Shown here: positions 16,090 through 25,242 of the stretch, piece by piece | Layout of the letters: each line of letters starts with the position of its first letter | How positions within the stretch are numbered: position 1 is the first letter of the stretch | Position numbers and translations under genes: made by a program | Origin: Chitinophaga niabensis | Lineage (GTDB): Bacteria; Bacteroidota; Bacteroidia; Chitinophagales; Chitinophagaceae | Length of the DNA stretch: 64,000 nucleotides | Assembly (NCBI GenBank): GCA_017849435.1 | Contig: JAFIGY010000018.1 | Span: 62,001-126,000 of the forward strand | Direction: 5' to 3' | Notes under the pieces: generated by a model | Seen by the model: only the letters and a program-made list of their open reading frames with translations | Told to the model about the DNA's origin: nothing | The model's database searches: none

Positions 16090-16551
16090 TTACTCGCAAG
16101 GGATCTTTTTATAAGGAGTTACATCGTATTTCAGTTTGGCGTCGTCATCATTGAAGGCAGGTTGCCCGCTGCTGTCTGCGCCATTCGGGAGCGCTTCATA
16201 CACCTGGTCTCCCATCAGTTTAAAAACGACCGGCCGCGTACTGTTCACCCCTTCGCTTTTGAAATGATAGTTGGCACGGAGGACATTATCATGCAGCTCA
16301 CCGGAGATCAACCCTTCATTACTGTCTTTCTCATGGAACCGGTACCCCAATACCCCGCTTACTTTCTCATCATTGATCACGATCTGGAGCTCAAAAGTAT
16401 CTTTTCCCATCACTTTCATGTAACAGGATGCCCTTGTGAGCGGCATTTCATCTTTGCCTGCAGCAAGCGAATCGGCTGATCCGGGCTGTTTGGATGATGG
16501 ATTACAGCAGATCAGTAATATAGAGATCAACAGGAGTAAGGGCGCTTTCAT
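16090..16551 (-). CDS. Small lipoprotein of unknown function
   Basis: A 153-residue protein beginning MKAPLLLLISILLICC, a lipoprotein signal peptide whose lipobox ends in Cys, followed by NPSSKQPGSADS. The mature part contains MKVMGKDTFELQIVINDEKVSGVLGY and repeated beta-rich segments. This resembles small Bacteroidota lipoproteins that describe ion or metabolite additives, but no family can be named. An ATG at 16572 would add seven residues (MKLNDAL) and place an acidic residue before the hydrophobic core. The still longer frame to 16668 runs into the DinB promoter and is unlikely. The stop lies 7 bp from the convergent dusB stop. Confidence 0.75.
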   Translation of the reverse strand: MKAPLLLLISILLICCNPSSKQPGSADSLAAGKDEMPLTRASCYMKVMGKDTFELQIVINDEKVSGVLGYRFHEKDSNEGLISGELHDNVLRANYHFKSEGVNSTRPVVFKLMGDQVYEALPNGADSSGQPAFNDDDAKLKYDVTPYKKIPCE

Positions 16552-16639
16552 AAGGGCATCGTTTAGCTTCATTCCTAAAACTACGGAATATTTTTTTAAA
16601 GGGTGGTTGGACTGCTGACATAGGGCTGTCAAACCCCGG

Positions 16640-16661
16640 TGTTTACTTTGTATTGTAAACA
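16640..16661. promoter_or_regulatory. Perfect inverted repeat upstream of the DinB-like gene
   Basis: TGTTTAC (16640-16646) and GTAAACA (16655-16661) are exact reverse complements with an 8-bp spacer, ending 13 bp before the ATG at 16675. The spacer contains TTTG, so the site overlaps the probable -7 region. It would be an efficient repressor operator. Confidence 0.5.
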
Positions 16662-16674
16662 AAAACACACTGAT

Positions 16675-17166
16675 ATGTCAATCATTCCCGCCCTCCTGAA
16701 AGAAATGGAGCAAGAAGCAAAAACAACCCGTAAGATGCTTGAACGCGTACCTGTAGACAAGTACGACTGGCAGCCTCATCCCAAAAGCATGACCCTGCGG
16801 GCGCTGGCCACACACGTGGCAGAGATTCCTTCCTGGGTAAAGCTGGTGTTGACCACCGATGAACTCGATTTCGCCAAAACACCTTACAATCCGCCGATGA
16901 TCAATACCAACGAAGAGATGATCGGGTATTTTGAGGAATCGTATGAAGCAGGCTATTCTGTGCTTTCCGGCGCGACGGATAAATCACTCGAAGGCAACTG
17001 GACCATCCGTGGCGGTGACGATATCTATAGTGTACTCTCCCGTCCTGAAATGCTCCGTGTTTGCTACTGCCAGATCGTGCACCACCGGGCACAGCTGGGT
17101 GTTTACCTCCGCCTGCTGGATATCCCCATCCCCGGAAGCTACGGTCCGAGCGCGGACGAGCAATAA
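16675..17166 (+). CDS. DinB-family four-helix protein
   Basis: A 163-residue cytoplasmic protein beginning MSIIPALLKEMEQEAKTTRK. It has the DinB/YfiT-like pattern: an N-terminal helix, LRALATHVAEIPSW with a candidate metal-binding His (about residue 47), and QIVHHRAQLGVYLRLLDIPIP with two further His near the C-terminus, which together form a divalent-metal site. Bacteroidota members are often thiol transferase-like or of unknown function. The upstream 12-codon extension (16639) overlaps the inverted repeat and is not used. It converges with the ABC exporter, whose stop is 5 bp away. Confidence 0.85.
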   Translation: MSIIPALLKEMEQEAKTTRKMLERVPVDKYDWQPHPKSMTLRALATHVAEIPSWVKLVLTTDELDFAKTPYNPPMINTNEEMIGYFEESYEAGYSVLSGATDKSLEGNWTIRGGDDIYSVLSRPEMLRVCYCQIVHHRAQLGVYLRLLDIPIPGSYGPSADEQ

Positions 17167-17171
17167 CAATG

Positions 17172-18995
17172 TTACCGGTACCCCTGGGCCTGAAGGTGGA
17201 ACAGCTCCGCGTAGCGTCCACCTTTTTCCAGCAGCTCATGGTGGCTGCCGATCTCGATCAGCTGTCCTTTTTCCAGCACGAGGATGCGGTCCGCCATGCG
17301 CACGGTAGAGAAACGGTGAGAGATGAGCACGGCGGACTTGCCTTTGGTAAGGTCTGCAAAACGCTGGAATACTTCATATTCCGCACGTGCATCCAGCGCT
17401 GCCGTTGGTTCGTCGAGGATGAGGAGTTGTGCGTTCTTCATGTAGGCCCGCGCCAGCGCAATCTTCTGCCATTCGCCGCCGGAGAGTTCCACACCATTAC
17501 TGAAACGTTTGCCCAGCATCTGATCATATTTGCCCGGAAGCCTTTCCATAAGCGTGTCCGCCATGCTTTTCCGGGCAGCGTTCTCGATCATGGCCTGGTT
17601 GTTCAGTTCCCGGATATTTCCGGCGGCGATATTCTGGGAAACGGTCATCTGATACCGTTGAAAATCCTGGAAGATCACGCCCACATTCAATCGCAGTTCC
17701 TGCAGATCATATTCTTTCAGATCGTATCCGTCCAGCAGAATGCGACCTTCCGTGGGATCGTATAGTCGTGCCAGTAGTTTCACGAGGGTTGTTTTGCCCG
17801 CTCCGTTCTCTCCTACCAGCGCCAGCTTCTCCCCTGCATGCAGGGTAAAGCTGAGATGGCGGTTGGCCCATCGTTCCGAATGCAAATACCTAAACCCTAC
17901 GTTCTCAAACGTAAACCCTTCGCGGATAGGCCGGGGGAAAGGGCGTGGGCGTTCCGGCTGCACGATGCGCGGCTGTATGTCGAAGAACTCGAACAGATCC
18001 CGCAGATAGATAGCGCCTTGCGTAATGCTGGTGAAACGCATCAGCACGCCTTCAAGGAGACCGCGCAACTGGCGGAAAGAGCCTCCGAGGAAGGTGAGGT
18101 CGCCGATGGTGAGGCGGCCGTTCACGGTTTGCAGGATGATGTATACATAAGCCGCATAATACCCGGCACTGCTGACCGTGGCAAAAACCACGGCCCAGAA
18201 CTGGTACCGGGTGGCCAGCTTTTTCTTGTCAACATAAAACTTATCCGCGATCCTTTTAAAACGGCCGATGAGATAATCGGAAAGATGAAAGACCTTCACT
18301 TCCTTCACGGACTCATCGCTGGCGCCGAGATAGCGAATGTAATCCAGTTCCCGCCGGTCGGAGGTTTGGCCCCACGCCAGCTCGTAAAACCGGTCATTAA
18401 AATAGGTTTCGGAAAAGAACGCGGGCAATACCGCCACCAGCAACAAGAGGATAAGCCAGGGACTGAATGTGAAGAGACCCGCGGCCAGGAAGATGATCGT
18501 AATAACATCCTGCAACTGACTTAAAACTTCCGACAGCAGGATGGTGCGCCCCATTGTTTGCTGCCGCGCCCGCTCCAGTTTATCATAAAAAGTGGCATCT
18601 TCAAATTGATCGAGATCCAGCATGGCCGCATGTTGCATGATGCGGACAGAAGTGAAATTTGCGACCTGTTCGCCAAGAAGCCCATCCAGCAAGCCTATCA
18701 GTCTGCCCATCATACCCGAGAAGATCACCAGGCCAAACTCCACCGCCAATAATTCCCACAGATATTGATACCCCGGAGTGCCATGTTGTTGCGCAAGGCG
18801 CACTACTTCATTCAGGATCAGTTTGCCTACATAGAGTAAAGCCAGCGGCGTAGCGGATTGTGCGGCACGAAGGAGCATATTGCCTGCGGCCAGCCGGGGA
18901 CTGGTTTGCCAGACCAGTTTAAAAAATGCAGGGAGGTTGCGCAAGGCAGCCATCCTTTCTTTGAAACTTACTTCAGGTTTATTACCTCTTCTCAT
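17172..18995 (-). CDS. ABC exporter, fused permease and ATPase
   Basis: A 607-residue half-transporter of the type IV (MsbA/Sav1866-like) exporter class. The N-terminal membrane domain covers about 25-330, with segments near 50, 85, 165 and 275. The nucleotide-binding domain has Walker A GENGAGKTT (395-403), Q-loop VIFQDFQRY (about 440-448), signature LSGGEWQKIALARA (504-517), Walker B LLILDEPTAALD (524-535) and the switch His in LISHRFSTV. It works as a homodimer to export lipids, peptides or drugs, with the substrate unknown. DLQELRLNVG and the YQYLWELL extracytoplasmic region do not point to a substrate. It stands alone on the reverse strand. Confidence 0.92.
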   Translation of the reverse strand: MRRGNKPEVSFKERMAALRNLPAFFKLVWQTSPRLAAGNMLLRAAQSATPLALLYVGKLILNEVVRLAQQHGTPGYQYLWELLAVEFGLVIFSGMMGRLIGLLDGLLGEQVANFTSVRIMQHAAMLDLDQFEDATFYDKLERARQQTMGRTILLSEVLSQLQDVITIIFLAAGLFTFSPWLILLLLVAVLPAFFSETYFNDRFYELAWGQTSDRRELDYIRYLGASDESVKEVKVFHLSDYLIGRFKRIADKFYVDKKKLATRYQFWAVVFATVSSAGYYAAYVYIILQTVNGRLTIGDLTFLGGSFRQLRGLLEGVLMRFTSITQGAIYLRDLFEFFDIQPRIVQPERPRPFPRPIREGFTFENVGFRYLHSERWANRHLSFTLHAGEKLALVGENGAGKTTLVKLLARLYDPTEGRILLDGYDLKEYDLQELRLNVGVIFQDFQRYQMTVSQNIAAGNIRELNNQAMIENAARKSMADTLMERLPGKYDQMLGKRFSNGVELSGGEWQKIALARAYMKNAQLLILDEPTAALDARAEYEVFQRFADLTKGKSAVLISHRFSTVRMADRILVLEKGQLIEIGSHHELLEKGGRYAELFHLQAQGYR

Positions 18996-19033
18996 ATCAT
19001 TCCTGAAGGTAAGAAATAATCAAGCTGCTGCTG

Positions 19034-19798
19034 TTATTCCGCGATGATCACCTTTACTCCGTGTTCCGTGACCATCCGCGCGGTATCTGCGGATACGAGA
19101 TTGTCTGTAACGATGTAATCCACCTGTTCCAGGCTGCAGATGCGGCCGATCCCGCGCCGGTCGAATTTGGAGCTGTCCGCCATCACCACCACTGTTTGGG
19201 CGAGCCCGATCATTTTCATGTTCAGGCTGGCTTCCGCCAGGTTGGTAATGGACAGCCCGAATTCCGGATCAATGCCGTCTACCCCTACGAAGAGCACACC
19301 GCAGGAGATATCGTCCAGGAGCCTTTCGGCGAAGGACCCCGCGGCCGAGGAAGAGCTTTGATGGATGAGGCCGCCGATCTGCAACACATCGATAAAGGGG
19401 CGGTTGCATAATTCCAGCGCCACTTTCAGGGCAGGCGTGATCACCGTGAGGTGTTTGGTGGGATGCAGGCCCCGCGCCAGTTCAAATACCGTGGTGCCGG
19501 AGCCGATGATGATCGAATCGTTCATCCCGATCAAGGCTTCCGCCGCTTTGGCGATCTTCTTCTTTTCTTCCGTCTTGATAAATTCTTTTTCGTTGATAGG
19601 GCGTTCGATGGCGTAGGGGTTTTGGGTAGACCCGCCGCCTTTGGTACGGAAGAGCAGTTTCTTCTCTTCCAGCAGTTTCAGATCCTTCCGGATCGTTACG
19701 CCGGATACCTGCAGGGAGTCGCTGAGTTCCTGTATGTCCACCTTTCCGTCCTCATGGAGCTTCTGGAGGATTAACTGATGCCTTTCTGTAATATTCAT
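19034..19798 (-). CDS. DeoR-family sugar-operon repressor
   Basis: A 254-residue regulator. The N-terminal winged helix (ERHQLILQKLHEDGKVDIQELSDSLQVSGVTIRKDL, residues 5-40) is the DeoR HTH. The C-terminal effector domain contains IIIGSGTTVFELARGL, the sugar-phosphate-binding segment of the family, and FVGVDGID. It diverges from the sugar operon at 20074 with a 275-bp gap that holds a perfect inverted repeat. It probably represses that operon until a phosphorylated intermediate made by one of the FGGY kinases binds. Its own promoter lies in the same gap, so autoregulation is likely. Confidence 0.9.
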   Translation of the reverse strand: MNITERHQLILQKLHEDGKVDIQELSDSLQVSGVTIRKDLKLLEEKKLLFRTKGGGSTQNPYAIERPINEKEFIKTEEKKKIAKAAEALIGMNDSIIIGSGTTVFELARGLHPTKHLTVITPALKVALELCNRPFIDVLQIGGLIHQSSSSAAGSFAERLLDDISCGVLFVGVDGIDPEFGLSITNLAEASLNMKMIGLAQTVVVMADSSKFDRRGIGRICSLEQVDYIVTDNLVSADTARMVTEHGVKVIIAE

Positions 19799-19905
19799 GT
19801 GGAATCCTTAGTTAGGTGATTGATCTTACTAATGTTAAAATAACTTTCATCAAATATAAGCTTTTTTCAGGCGAAGGGTGTATAAAGTCATCCGACGGTA
19901 AAGGG

Positions 19906-19928
19906 TTTCATGTAAAATTAACATGAAA
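19906..19928. promoter_or_regulatory. Candidate DeoR operator: perfect 8-bp inverted repeat
   Basis: TTTCATGT (19906-19913) and ACATGAAA (19921-19928) are exact reverse complements with a 7-bp spacer. The repeat sits centrally in the divergent region between the DeoR gene and the MFS gene. A further half-site-like TTTCAT occurs at 19846. The rest of the 275-bp gap is A+T-rich, with repeated TTTAATT-like words around 19980-20015. Assignment to the neighbouring DeoR protein is by position only. Confidence 0.55.
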
Positions 19929-20073
19929 ATCAGCACAGCGGCCGGTTTAAAAAATATTTCACTTCCGATCACGAAAAGTTAATTTTAATTTAATTTTATT
20001 TAATTACCTTTAATTCAACTTTCGATACAGGGCGGCAGATATTACGTTTTATTCCACTTAACTGATACTACAC

Positions 20074-21345
20074 ATGTCCACGACCAACACATCATTCTTC
20101 GAAAGAACCGGCATCCCGCGATCATTGCTCTGGGGGTACATCGGCATCATGATCTTCATGATGGGCGATGGTATTGAGCAGGGATGGCTCAGCCCTTACC
20201 TTGTAGACCATGGCCTCTCTATCCAGGAATCTGCCACGCTCTTCACGGCTTATGGTATCACCATTGCCATTTCCGCCTGGTTCTCCGGCGTGCTGGCAGA
20301 AGGCTACGGCGTACGCCGTACCATGCTGGCCGGCCTTCTCCTTTACCTCCTCGGAACAGCGGGCTTCACAGGCTACGGTATGCGGGAACTAAACTATCCT
20401 GTGATGCTGATCACCTATGCCCTGCGCGGCTTCGGTTACCCGTTGTTCGCCTATTCCTTCCTCGTACGCATTGCATACAGCAGCCAGCAAAAACAGCTGG
20501 GGCGCGCTGTGGGCTGGTTTTGGTTTGTATTTACCGGCGGATTGAATGTACTTGGCGCTTACTATTCCAGTTGGGCCATCACAAGGTTCGGGCATCTGAA
20601 TACCTTATGGACCTCTGTTTTCTGGGCCCTGCTCGGCGCTTTCTTCGCGCTGGTGGTGAGTCGCCGTAATGATGCGCAGCAGCGGGCTTCTGCCGGTTCC
20701 AAAATGCAGGAACTGATCAAGGGACTGACGATCGTACGGGAAGAACCCAAAGTATTGCTGGGTGGCATCGTCCGCATCATCAACACCACCGCGCAATTCG
20801 CTTTCCCTGTGTTCCTGCCCATGTACATGGCCCGGCATAGGTTTGATACTACGCAATGGCTGCAGATCTGGGGTACCATTTTCACCGCCAACATCATCTT
20901 CAATCTCATCTTCGGATTTGTGGGAGACCGGCTCGGGTGGCGCAATACCATTATGTGGTTCGGCGGTGTGGGCTGTGCGGCCAGCACCCTGCTTTTCTAT
21001 TATTCCCCGCAGATATGGGCCGACAATTTTGGTATGGTGATGACGGCGGGCATACTATGGGGCGCTTTCCTGGCGGGCTATGTACCGCTGACTGCGCTGG
21101 TGCCTTCCCTCGTGAAGAAAGACAAAGGAGCAGCAATGGCCATCCTCAACCTGGGCGCAGGATTGCCGGTATTTGTGGGCCCGGCAATCGTGGGGCTTTT
21201 CATCGGCAGTATCGGTGAAGAAGGCGTGATCTGGATATTGGCCATCCTGTACGTGATCAGCGCCCTGCTCACCCGGTTCATTACGCTGCCGGACAATGCC
21301 AAAACACTCCATCACCATACCGTAAGAACGCTTGAACACAGCTAA
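20074..21345 (+). CDS. MFS transporter, polyol-permease (RbtT/DalT) type
   Basis: A 423-residue inner-membrane carrier with about 12 hydrophobic segments. MGDGIEQGWLSPYLVDHG near residues 30-47 is characteristic of the ribitol/D-arabinitol permease branch. GVLAEGYGVRRTMLAG is the MFS loop 2-3 motif. Known members take up pentitols by proton symport, but relatives carry other polyols or sugar acids. It is the first gene of a six-gene co-directional operon with gaps or overlaps under 15 bp, divergent from the DeoR regulator. This suggests the operon handles an imported polyol or sugar acid. Confidence 0.88.
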   Translation: MSTTNTSFFERTGIPRSLLWGYIGIMIFMMGDGIEQGWLSPYLVDHGLSIQESATLFTAYGITIAISAWFSGVLAEGYGVRRTMLAGLLLYLLGTAGFTGYGMRELNYPVMLITYALRGFGYPLFAYSFLVRIAYSSQQKQLGRAVGWFWFVFTGGLNVLGAYYSSWAITRFGHLNTLWTSVFWALLGAFFALVVSRRNDAQQRASAGSKMQELIKGLTIVREEPKVLLGGIVRIINTTAQFAFPVFLPMYMARHRFDTTQWLQIWGTIFTANIIFNLIFGFVGDRLGWRNTIMWFGGVGCAASTLLFYYSPQIWADNFGMVMTAGILWGAFLAGYVPLTALVPSLVKKDKGAAMAILNLGAGLPVFVGPAIVGLFIGSIGEEGVIWILAILYVISALLTRFITLPDNAKTLHHHTVRTLEHS

Positions 21346-21356
21346 ACATACAGTGC

Positions 21357-22361
21357 ATGAGAATTTTGATCACAGCCCCGTATCACGAAAAAGGAATAGA
21401 AGAACTGGAAAAACAGTTCGGAGAAGTGATATACCGTTCCTGGAAACCGAATGGAAGGGCGTACAACGAAACTGAATTAATGGCGTTACTGGGCACAACG
21501 GGCGCTGACGCTCTCATCACCGAGCACGACCATGTTACGGCAGCCGTTATCGCCGCGCATCCGGACCTCCGGTTCATCGGCGTCTGCCGTGGAACGCCTT
21601 CCAATGTTGCCGTAAACGCCGCTACCGAACACGGTATTCCCGTGTTCTTCACCCCTGCCCGCAATGCACAGGCCGTAGCGGAGCTGTTCCTCTCCAACGT
21701 CATTCTCCTGCTGCGCCATACGCTGCCGGGAATTGCATGGATGAAAGGGCGCAACTGGCAGGCAGGCGCGCATGATTCTTACCTTCACTTCAAAGGTAAC
21801 GAGCTGGCCGGCAAAACTATTGGCATGGTGGGCTTTGGCGCGATCGGACAATTGATCGCCAGGCTGGTGCAACCTTTCCCCTGCCATATCCAGTTCTTCG
21901 ATCCGTATGTGAAAGAACACGATAAGGCCTTCCGCAATACTTCCCTGGAGGAAGTTTTCAGCACCAGCGATATTGTTTCCATTCACCTGCCGGTCACTGC
22001 GGAAACGAAAGGGATGATCCACGGCGGGTTATTGAAAAAGATGAAAAAAGATGCAATTTTTGTGAATACGGCACGGGCCTCAGTTGTAAAACGGGAAGAC
22101 CTCCTGGAAGCACTCGAAGCCCGGTCCATCCGCGGCGCCATCCTCGATGTGTTCGACCATGAACCGCCGGACGAACTGGATTACCGCATCATGGACCTGC
22201 CGCATGTAATTGCCACACCACACATCGCCGGCGCCACATTTGAAGTAGAAGATCACCATGTAGCGATCATGAACCATGCACTGCTTCAATGGTATGCACA
22301 CGGCAACCGGCAGATTAACGGGCTTGCAAACAGGGAATTACTGACCCTCCATACCTTATGA
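21357..22361 (+). CDS. D-isomer-specific 2-hydroxyacid dehydrogenase
   Basis: A 334-residue NAD(P)-dependent enzyme. The nucleotide-binding glycine motif is GMVGFGAIG (156-164). The catalytic triad of the family is visible as Arg241 (VNTARASVV), Glu269 (FDHEPP) and His289 (ATPHIAGAT). It resembles phosphoglycerate-dehydrogenase-like proteins in sugar-acid operons rather than serine biosynthesis, since no ACT domain is present. It would interconvert a 2-hydroxy acid and a 2-keto acid, or oxidise a related hydroxyl. It starts 11 bp after the MFS stop, and its stop overlaps the next gene by 4 bp. Confidence 0.9.
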   Translation: MRILITAPYHEKGIEELEKQFGEVIYRSWKPNGRAYNETELMALLGTTGADALITEHDHVTAAVIAAHPDLRFIGVCRGTPSNVAVNAATEHGIPVFFTPARNAQAVAELFLSNVILLLRHTLPGIAWMKGRNWQAGAHDSYLHFKGNELAGKTIGMVGFGAIGQLIARLVQPFPCHIQFFDPYVKEHDKAFRNTSLEEVFSTSDIVSIHLPVTAETKGMIHGGLLKKMKKDAIFVNTARASVVKREDLLEALEARSIRGAILDVFDHEPPDELDYRIMDLPHVIATPHIAGATFEVEDHHVAIMNHALLQWYAHGNRQINGLANRELLTLHTL

Positions 22362-23806
22362 CCATGAAGGATGTATATCTTATTGTAGACATCGGCACCG
22401 GCAACGTACGGGTAGCCGCCGCCACGCCGGATGGCAAAGTGCCTGCCGTAGCCCGGGAAGATATCCGCTACGAAAAGGACCAGCGCTATCCGGATGCGCT
22501 GTATTTCGATCCGGCAATGCTTTGGGAGCAGGTACTCCGCCTTACCCGCCAGGTACTGGAAAAAGTTCCGGCCGCCGCCGTACGCGCCATCACCGCCACC
22601 AGTCAGCGGGAAGGGATCGTATTACTTTCCGGCGGCGGAAGATCGCTGATCGGCCTGCCCAACATTGATCACCGCGGACGGGAGTGGGAAGATATGATCC
22701 CGGACAAAAGCCGCGTGTACACCCTTACCGGGCGCTATCCCACCTCCCTTTTCTCCGCATTGAAACTCGCGGGCATCCGTGCACGGCGAACAGAGATATG
22801 GAAAGATACCGCCACCTTCCTGAGCATCAGCAACTGGATAGAATATCAATTCAGCGGGATGGCGCGATACGAACATTCCCAAGCCTCCGAAACCCTGCTG
22901 TATGACGTAGCGCAACAGCAATGGTCACCGGAACTCTGCAGTATATTTCATCTCGATACACAACTCCTTCCCCCGCTGACCTCTTCCGCAGAGGTGCTGG
23001 GGAATGTTTTGCCGGAAGTGGCTTCCGTACTGGGATTGCAGGCTGACGTGAAAATAGTGACGGGTGGAGGGGATACGCAACTCGCGATCAAAAGCACCCG
23101 GCCGGCAGTAGACGACATGGTGATCGTATCAGGCACCACCACGCCTATCGTTAAACTAACGGTGACGTATACACTGGATGAACAGGAAAGGACCTGGACG
23201 AGCCGCGACATTGAAGCGCAGCGTTTCATATTTGAAGCCAACGCAGGCGTCACCGGGTTGAATTACCAGCGGCTGAAAGAGATATTCTATCCGAATGAAG
23301 GATACGATGTGATAGAAAAAGAGCTGGCAGAGAACCGGCATACCTTCTGCATGGCCTCACTGGGCTCACTCCTCGCGGATGAGGAAGTCTCCCTCACCCG
23401 CGGCGGCTTCATCTTCCCCGCACCTGTCTCCCACCTCCTCACCCGCGGCTCTTTCGTTTGGGCCACCATGCTGGACATCGCCTGCTCCATTGCCCGCAAC
23501 TACCGGATACTCGCTGAAGCGGCCGGTCACCGGCCAGACTACATCTGGGGATGCGGCGGCGGCCTGCAAAGCAAAGTGCTTCGCCAGCTGATCGCCAATA
23601 TCACTGGTAAAAAAGTGCAGATGCGCAACGAATTCCAGCAGTCATCCGCCATCGGCGGCGCGCTCATTTGCAATCAGGCTTTGCAGCTCGATGCACAGAT
23701 GGATGAAAATATCGAAACGGTATATCCGCAGGAAGAAGCCCATTATGCATCGCTGTTTGCGGAATGGGAAAAAACACGCAGTTATTTCAGGAACATGAAC
23801 CATTGA
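22358..23806 (+). CDS. FGGY-family carbohydrate kinase, first copy (LsrK/xylulokinase-like)
   Basis: A 482-residue two-domain kinase. DIGTGNVR (9-16) is the phosphate-1 loop. TATSQREGIVL and NIDHRGREW occupy the positions of the substrate-contacting segments in LsrK and xylulokinase. TGGGDTQLA and SGTTTPIV are the phosphate-2 region, and WGCGGGLQSKVLRQL is the C-terminal adenosine site. It phosphorylates a small sugar or polyol-derived ketose in the cytoplasm. The likeness to the autoinducer-2 kinase LsrK is only general, and no other lsr genes are present. The start overlaps the dehydrogenase stop as ATGA, indicating translational coupling. Confidence 0.88.
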   Translation: MTMKDVYLIVDIGTGNVRVAAATPDGKVPAVAREDIRYEKDQRYPDALYFDPAMLWEQVLRLTRQVLEKVPAAAVRAITATSQREGIVLLSGGGRSLIGLPNIDHRGREWEDMIPDKSRVYTLTGRYPTSLFSALKLAGIRARRTEIWKDTATFLSISNWIEYQFSGMARYEHSQASETLLYDVAQQQWSPELCSIFHLDTQLLPPLTSSAEVLGNVLPEVASVLGLQADVKIVTGGGDTQLAIKSTRPAVDDMVIVSGTTTPIVKLTVTYTLDEQERTWTSRDIEAQRFIFEANAGVTGLNYQRLKEIFYPNEGYDVIEKELAENRHTFCMASLGSLLADEEVSLTRGGFIFPAPVSHLLTRGSFVWATMLDIACSIARNYRILAEAAGHRPDYIWGCGGGLQSKVLRQLIANITGKKVQMRNEFQQSSAIGGALICNQALQLDAQMDENIETVYPQEEAHYASLFAEWEKTRSYFRNMNH

Positions 23807-23808
23807 AC

Positions 23809-25242
23809 ATGCAAAGTTTTATAGGCATAGACGTGGGAACACAGGGCGCCCGCGCGGTGTTGATGGATAACACCGGTCACCTCCTCGGCACCCGGTCCGT
23901 TCATTTCCCCCTCACCCCCTCCTCCCGGGAAGAACAATCCCCGGAAACCTGGTGGGAAGCATGCAGGCAATGCCTCGGGGAACTGCTGACCGAAACATCC
24001 GGCCGACCACCCGTCCGGTCCATCGCCGTTACCTCTACCTCCGGCACCATTATCCCGGTGGACCGACATTACCGCCCACTGCACAACGCTATCATGTATA
24101 GCGACGGCAGACAGTCGGCAGAAGGCATCCGATGCAGGGAGATCGCAGCGGGGTATAACGCTGATGGGTATACGTCTTTCAACACCAGCAGCGGTCTGCC
24201 TAAAATGATCTGGTTTCTCCGGCATTTCCCCGAAAAAGCGGTGCAGCTCCACCAGTTCATCCATGCTGCTGATTTTATCACCGGACGGCTTTGCGGGCGT
24301 TATAACGTCACCGACTTTACCAATGTGTTAAAATCCGGTTACGATGTACTGCGGCAACGCTGGCCGGAATATATTTGGGAAAAGTTATCCGTCCGCCGGG
24401 AATGGCTGCAGGAAGTAGTGCCCTCCGGCACACCGCTGGGCAGGGTGACGGCGGATATCGAAGGATTGCAGGGCGACGTAACAGTAACAGCCGGCATGAC
24501 AGACGGATGCGCTTCGCAGATCGCTGCCGGGGCAGTGAATCCGGGCGACTGGAACACCACCATCGGCACAACGCTCGTTGTGAAGGGAGTAACGGCAACA
24601 GCTATACGGGATCCACAGGGGGCGTTATATAACCACCGTCATCCGGAAGGCTTTTGGATGCCAGGCGGCGCCAGCAATACCGGCGCCGACTGGGTCAGCA
24701 GGGATTTCTCCGGCAACCCGGAATCCTTACATGAAGCCACCCGCCTGCTTATCCCCACACCACACCTTGTATACCCTTTAATGCAACAGGGAGAACGCTT
24801 CCCTTTTGTAGCGCCGCAAGCCAGGGGGTTCGCTCCCGCCGGTCTTGCACCCGCTGAAAGGTTCGCGGCCTCCATGGAAGGCGTGGCCTACATCGAACGG
24901 TATGCGTATGACAGGATCGCGCAGCTCTCCGGGGAAAAGGCGAAGGTCGTTTTCACTGCAGGAGGTGCCAGCGACAGTGATCTGTGGCTGACCATCCGCA
25001 GCAATGTGCTGCAGCTGCCGATATATAAAATGAAACATACCACGGGTGCCACGGGTGCCGCTATCCTCGCCGCATCCAAAACATATTTCCACACCATCAT
25101 GGAAGCCGCCGCTGCCATGACGCAGGTGGAGAAAGCCATTTATCCGGATGATGCACTGGCAGCGGCATATGAAAAACAATATCACGCATTCATCCATACA
25201 TTAAAAGAAAACGGATACATCCCCGGTCATTCTTATGCTTAA
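23809..25242 (+). CDS. FGGY-family carbohydrate kinase, second copy
   Basis: A 477-residue kinase, clearly different in sequence from the preceding one. GIDVGTQGARAVLMD (5-19) is the N-terminal ATPase loop. AVTSTSGTIIPVD, MYSDGRQSAEG, TAGMTDGCASQIAAGA and TIGTTLVVKG follow in family order, with FTAGGASDSDLWLTIRSNVL as the C-terminal ATP site. It is closest in layout to xylulokinase/ribulokinase-type enzymes. The start is 3 bp after the stop of the first kinase. An ATG-less extension to 23764 would overlap that gene and is not needed. Two non-identical kinases in tandem suggest two phosphorylation steps or two substrates. Confidence 0.88.
   Translation: MQSFIGIDVGTQGARAVLMDNTGHLLGTRSVHFPLTPSSREEQSPETWWEACRQCLGELLTETSGRPPVRSIAVTSTSGTIIPVDRHYRPLHNAIMYSDGRQSAEGIRCREIAAGYNADGYTSFNTSSGLPKMIWFLRHFPEKAVQLHQFIHAADFITGRLCGRYNVTDFTNVLKSGYDVLRQRWPEYIWEKLSVRREWLQEVVPSGTPLGRVTADIEGLQGDVTVTAGMTDGCASQIAAGAVNPGDWNTTIGTTLVVKGVTATAIRDPQGALYNHRHPEGFWMPGGASNTGADWVSRDFSGNPESLHEATRLLIPTPHLVYPLMQQGERFPFVAPQARGFAPAGLAPAERFAASMEGVAYIERYAYDRIAQLSGEKAKVVFTAGGASDSDLWLTIRSNVLQLPIYKMKHTTGATGAAILAASKTYFHTIMEAAAAMTQVEKAIYPDDALAAAYEKQYHAFIHTLKENGYIPGHSYA

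Noticed and set aside
22358-23806. Autoinducer-2 (Lsr) system based on an LsrK-like kinase
   Set aside because: No LsrA/B/C/D/F/G/R homologues are nearby; the kinase resemblance is only at family level.
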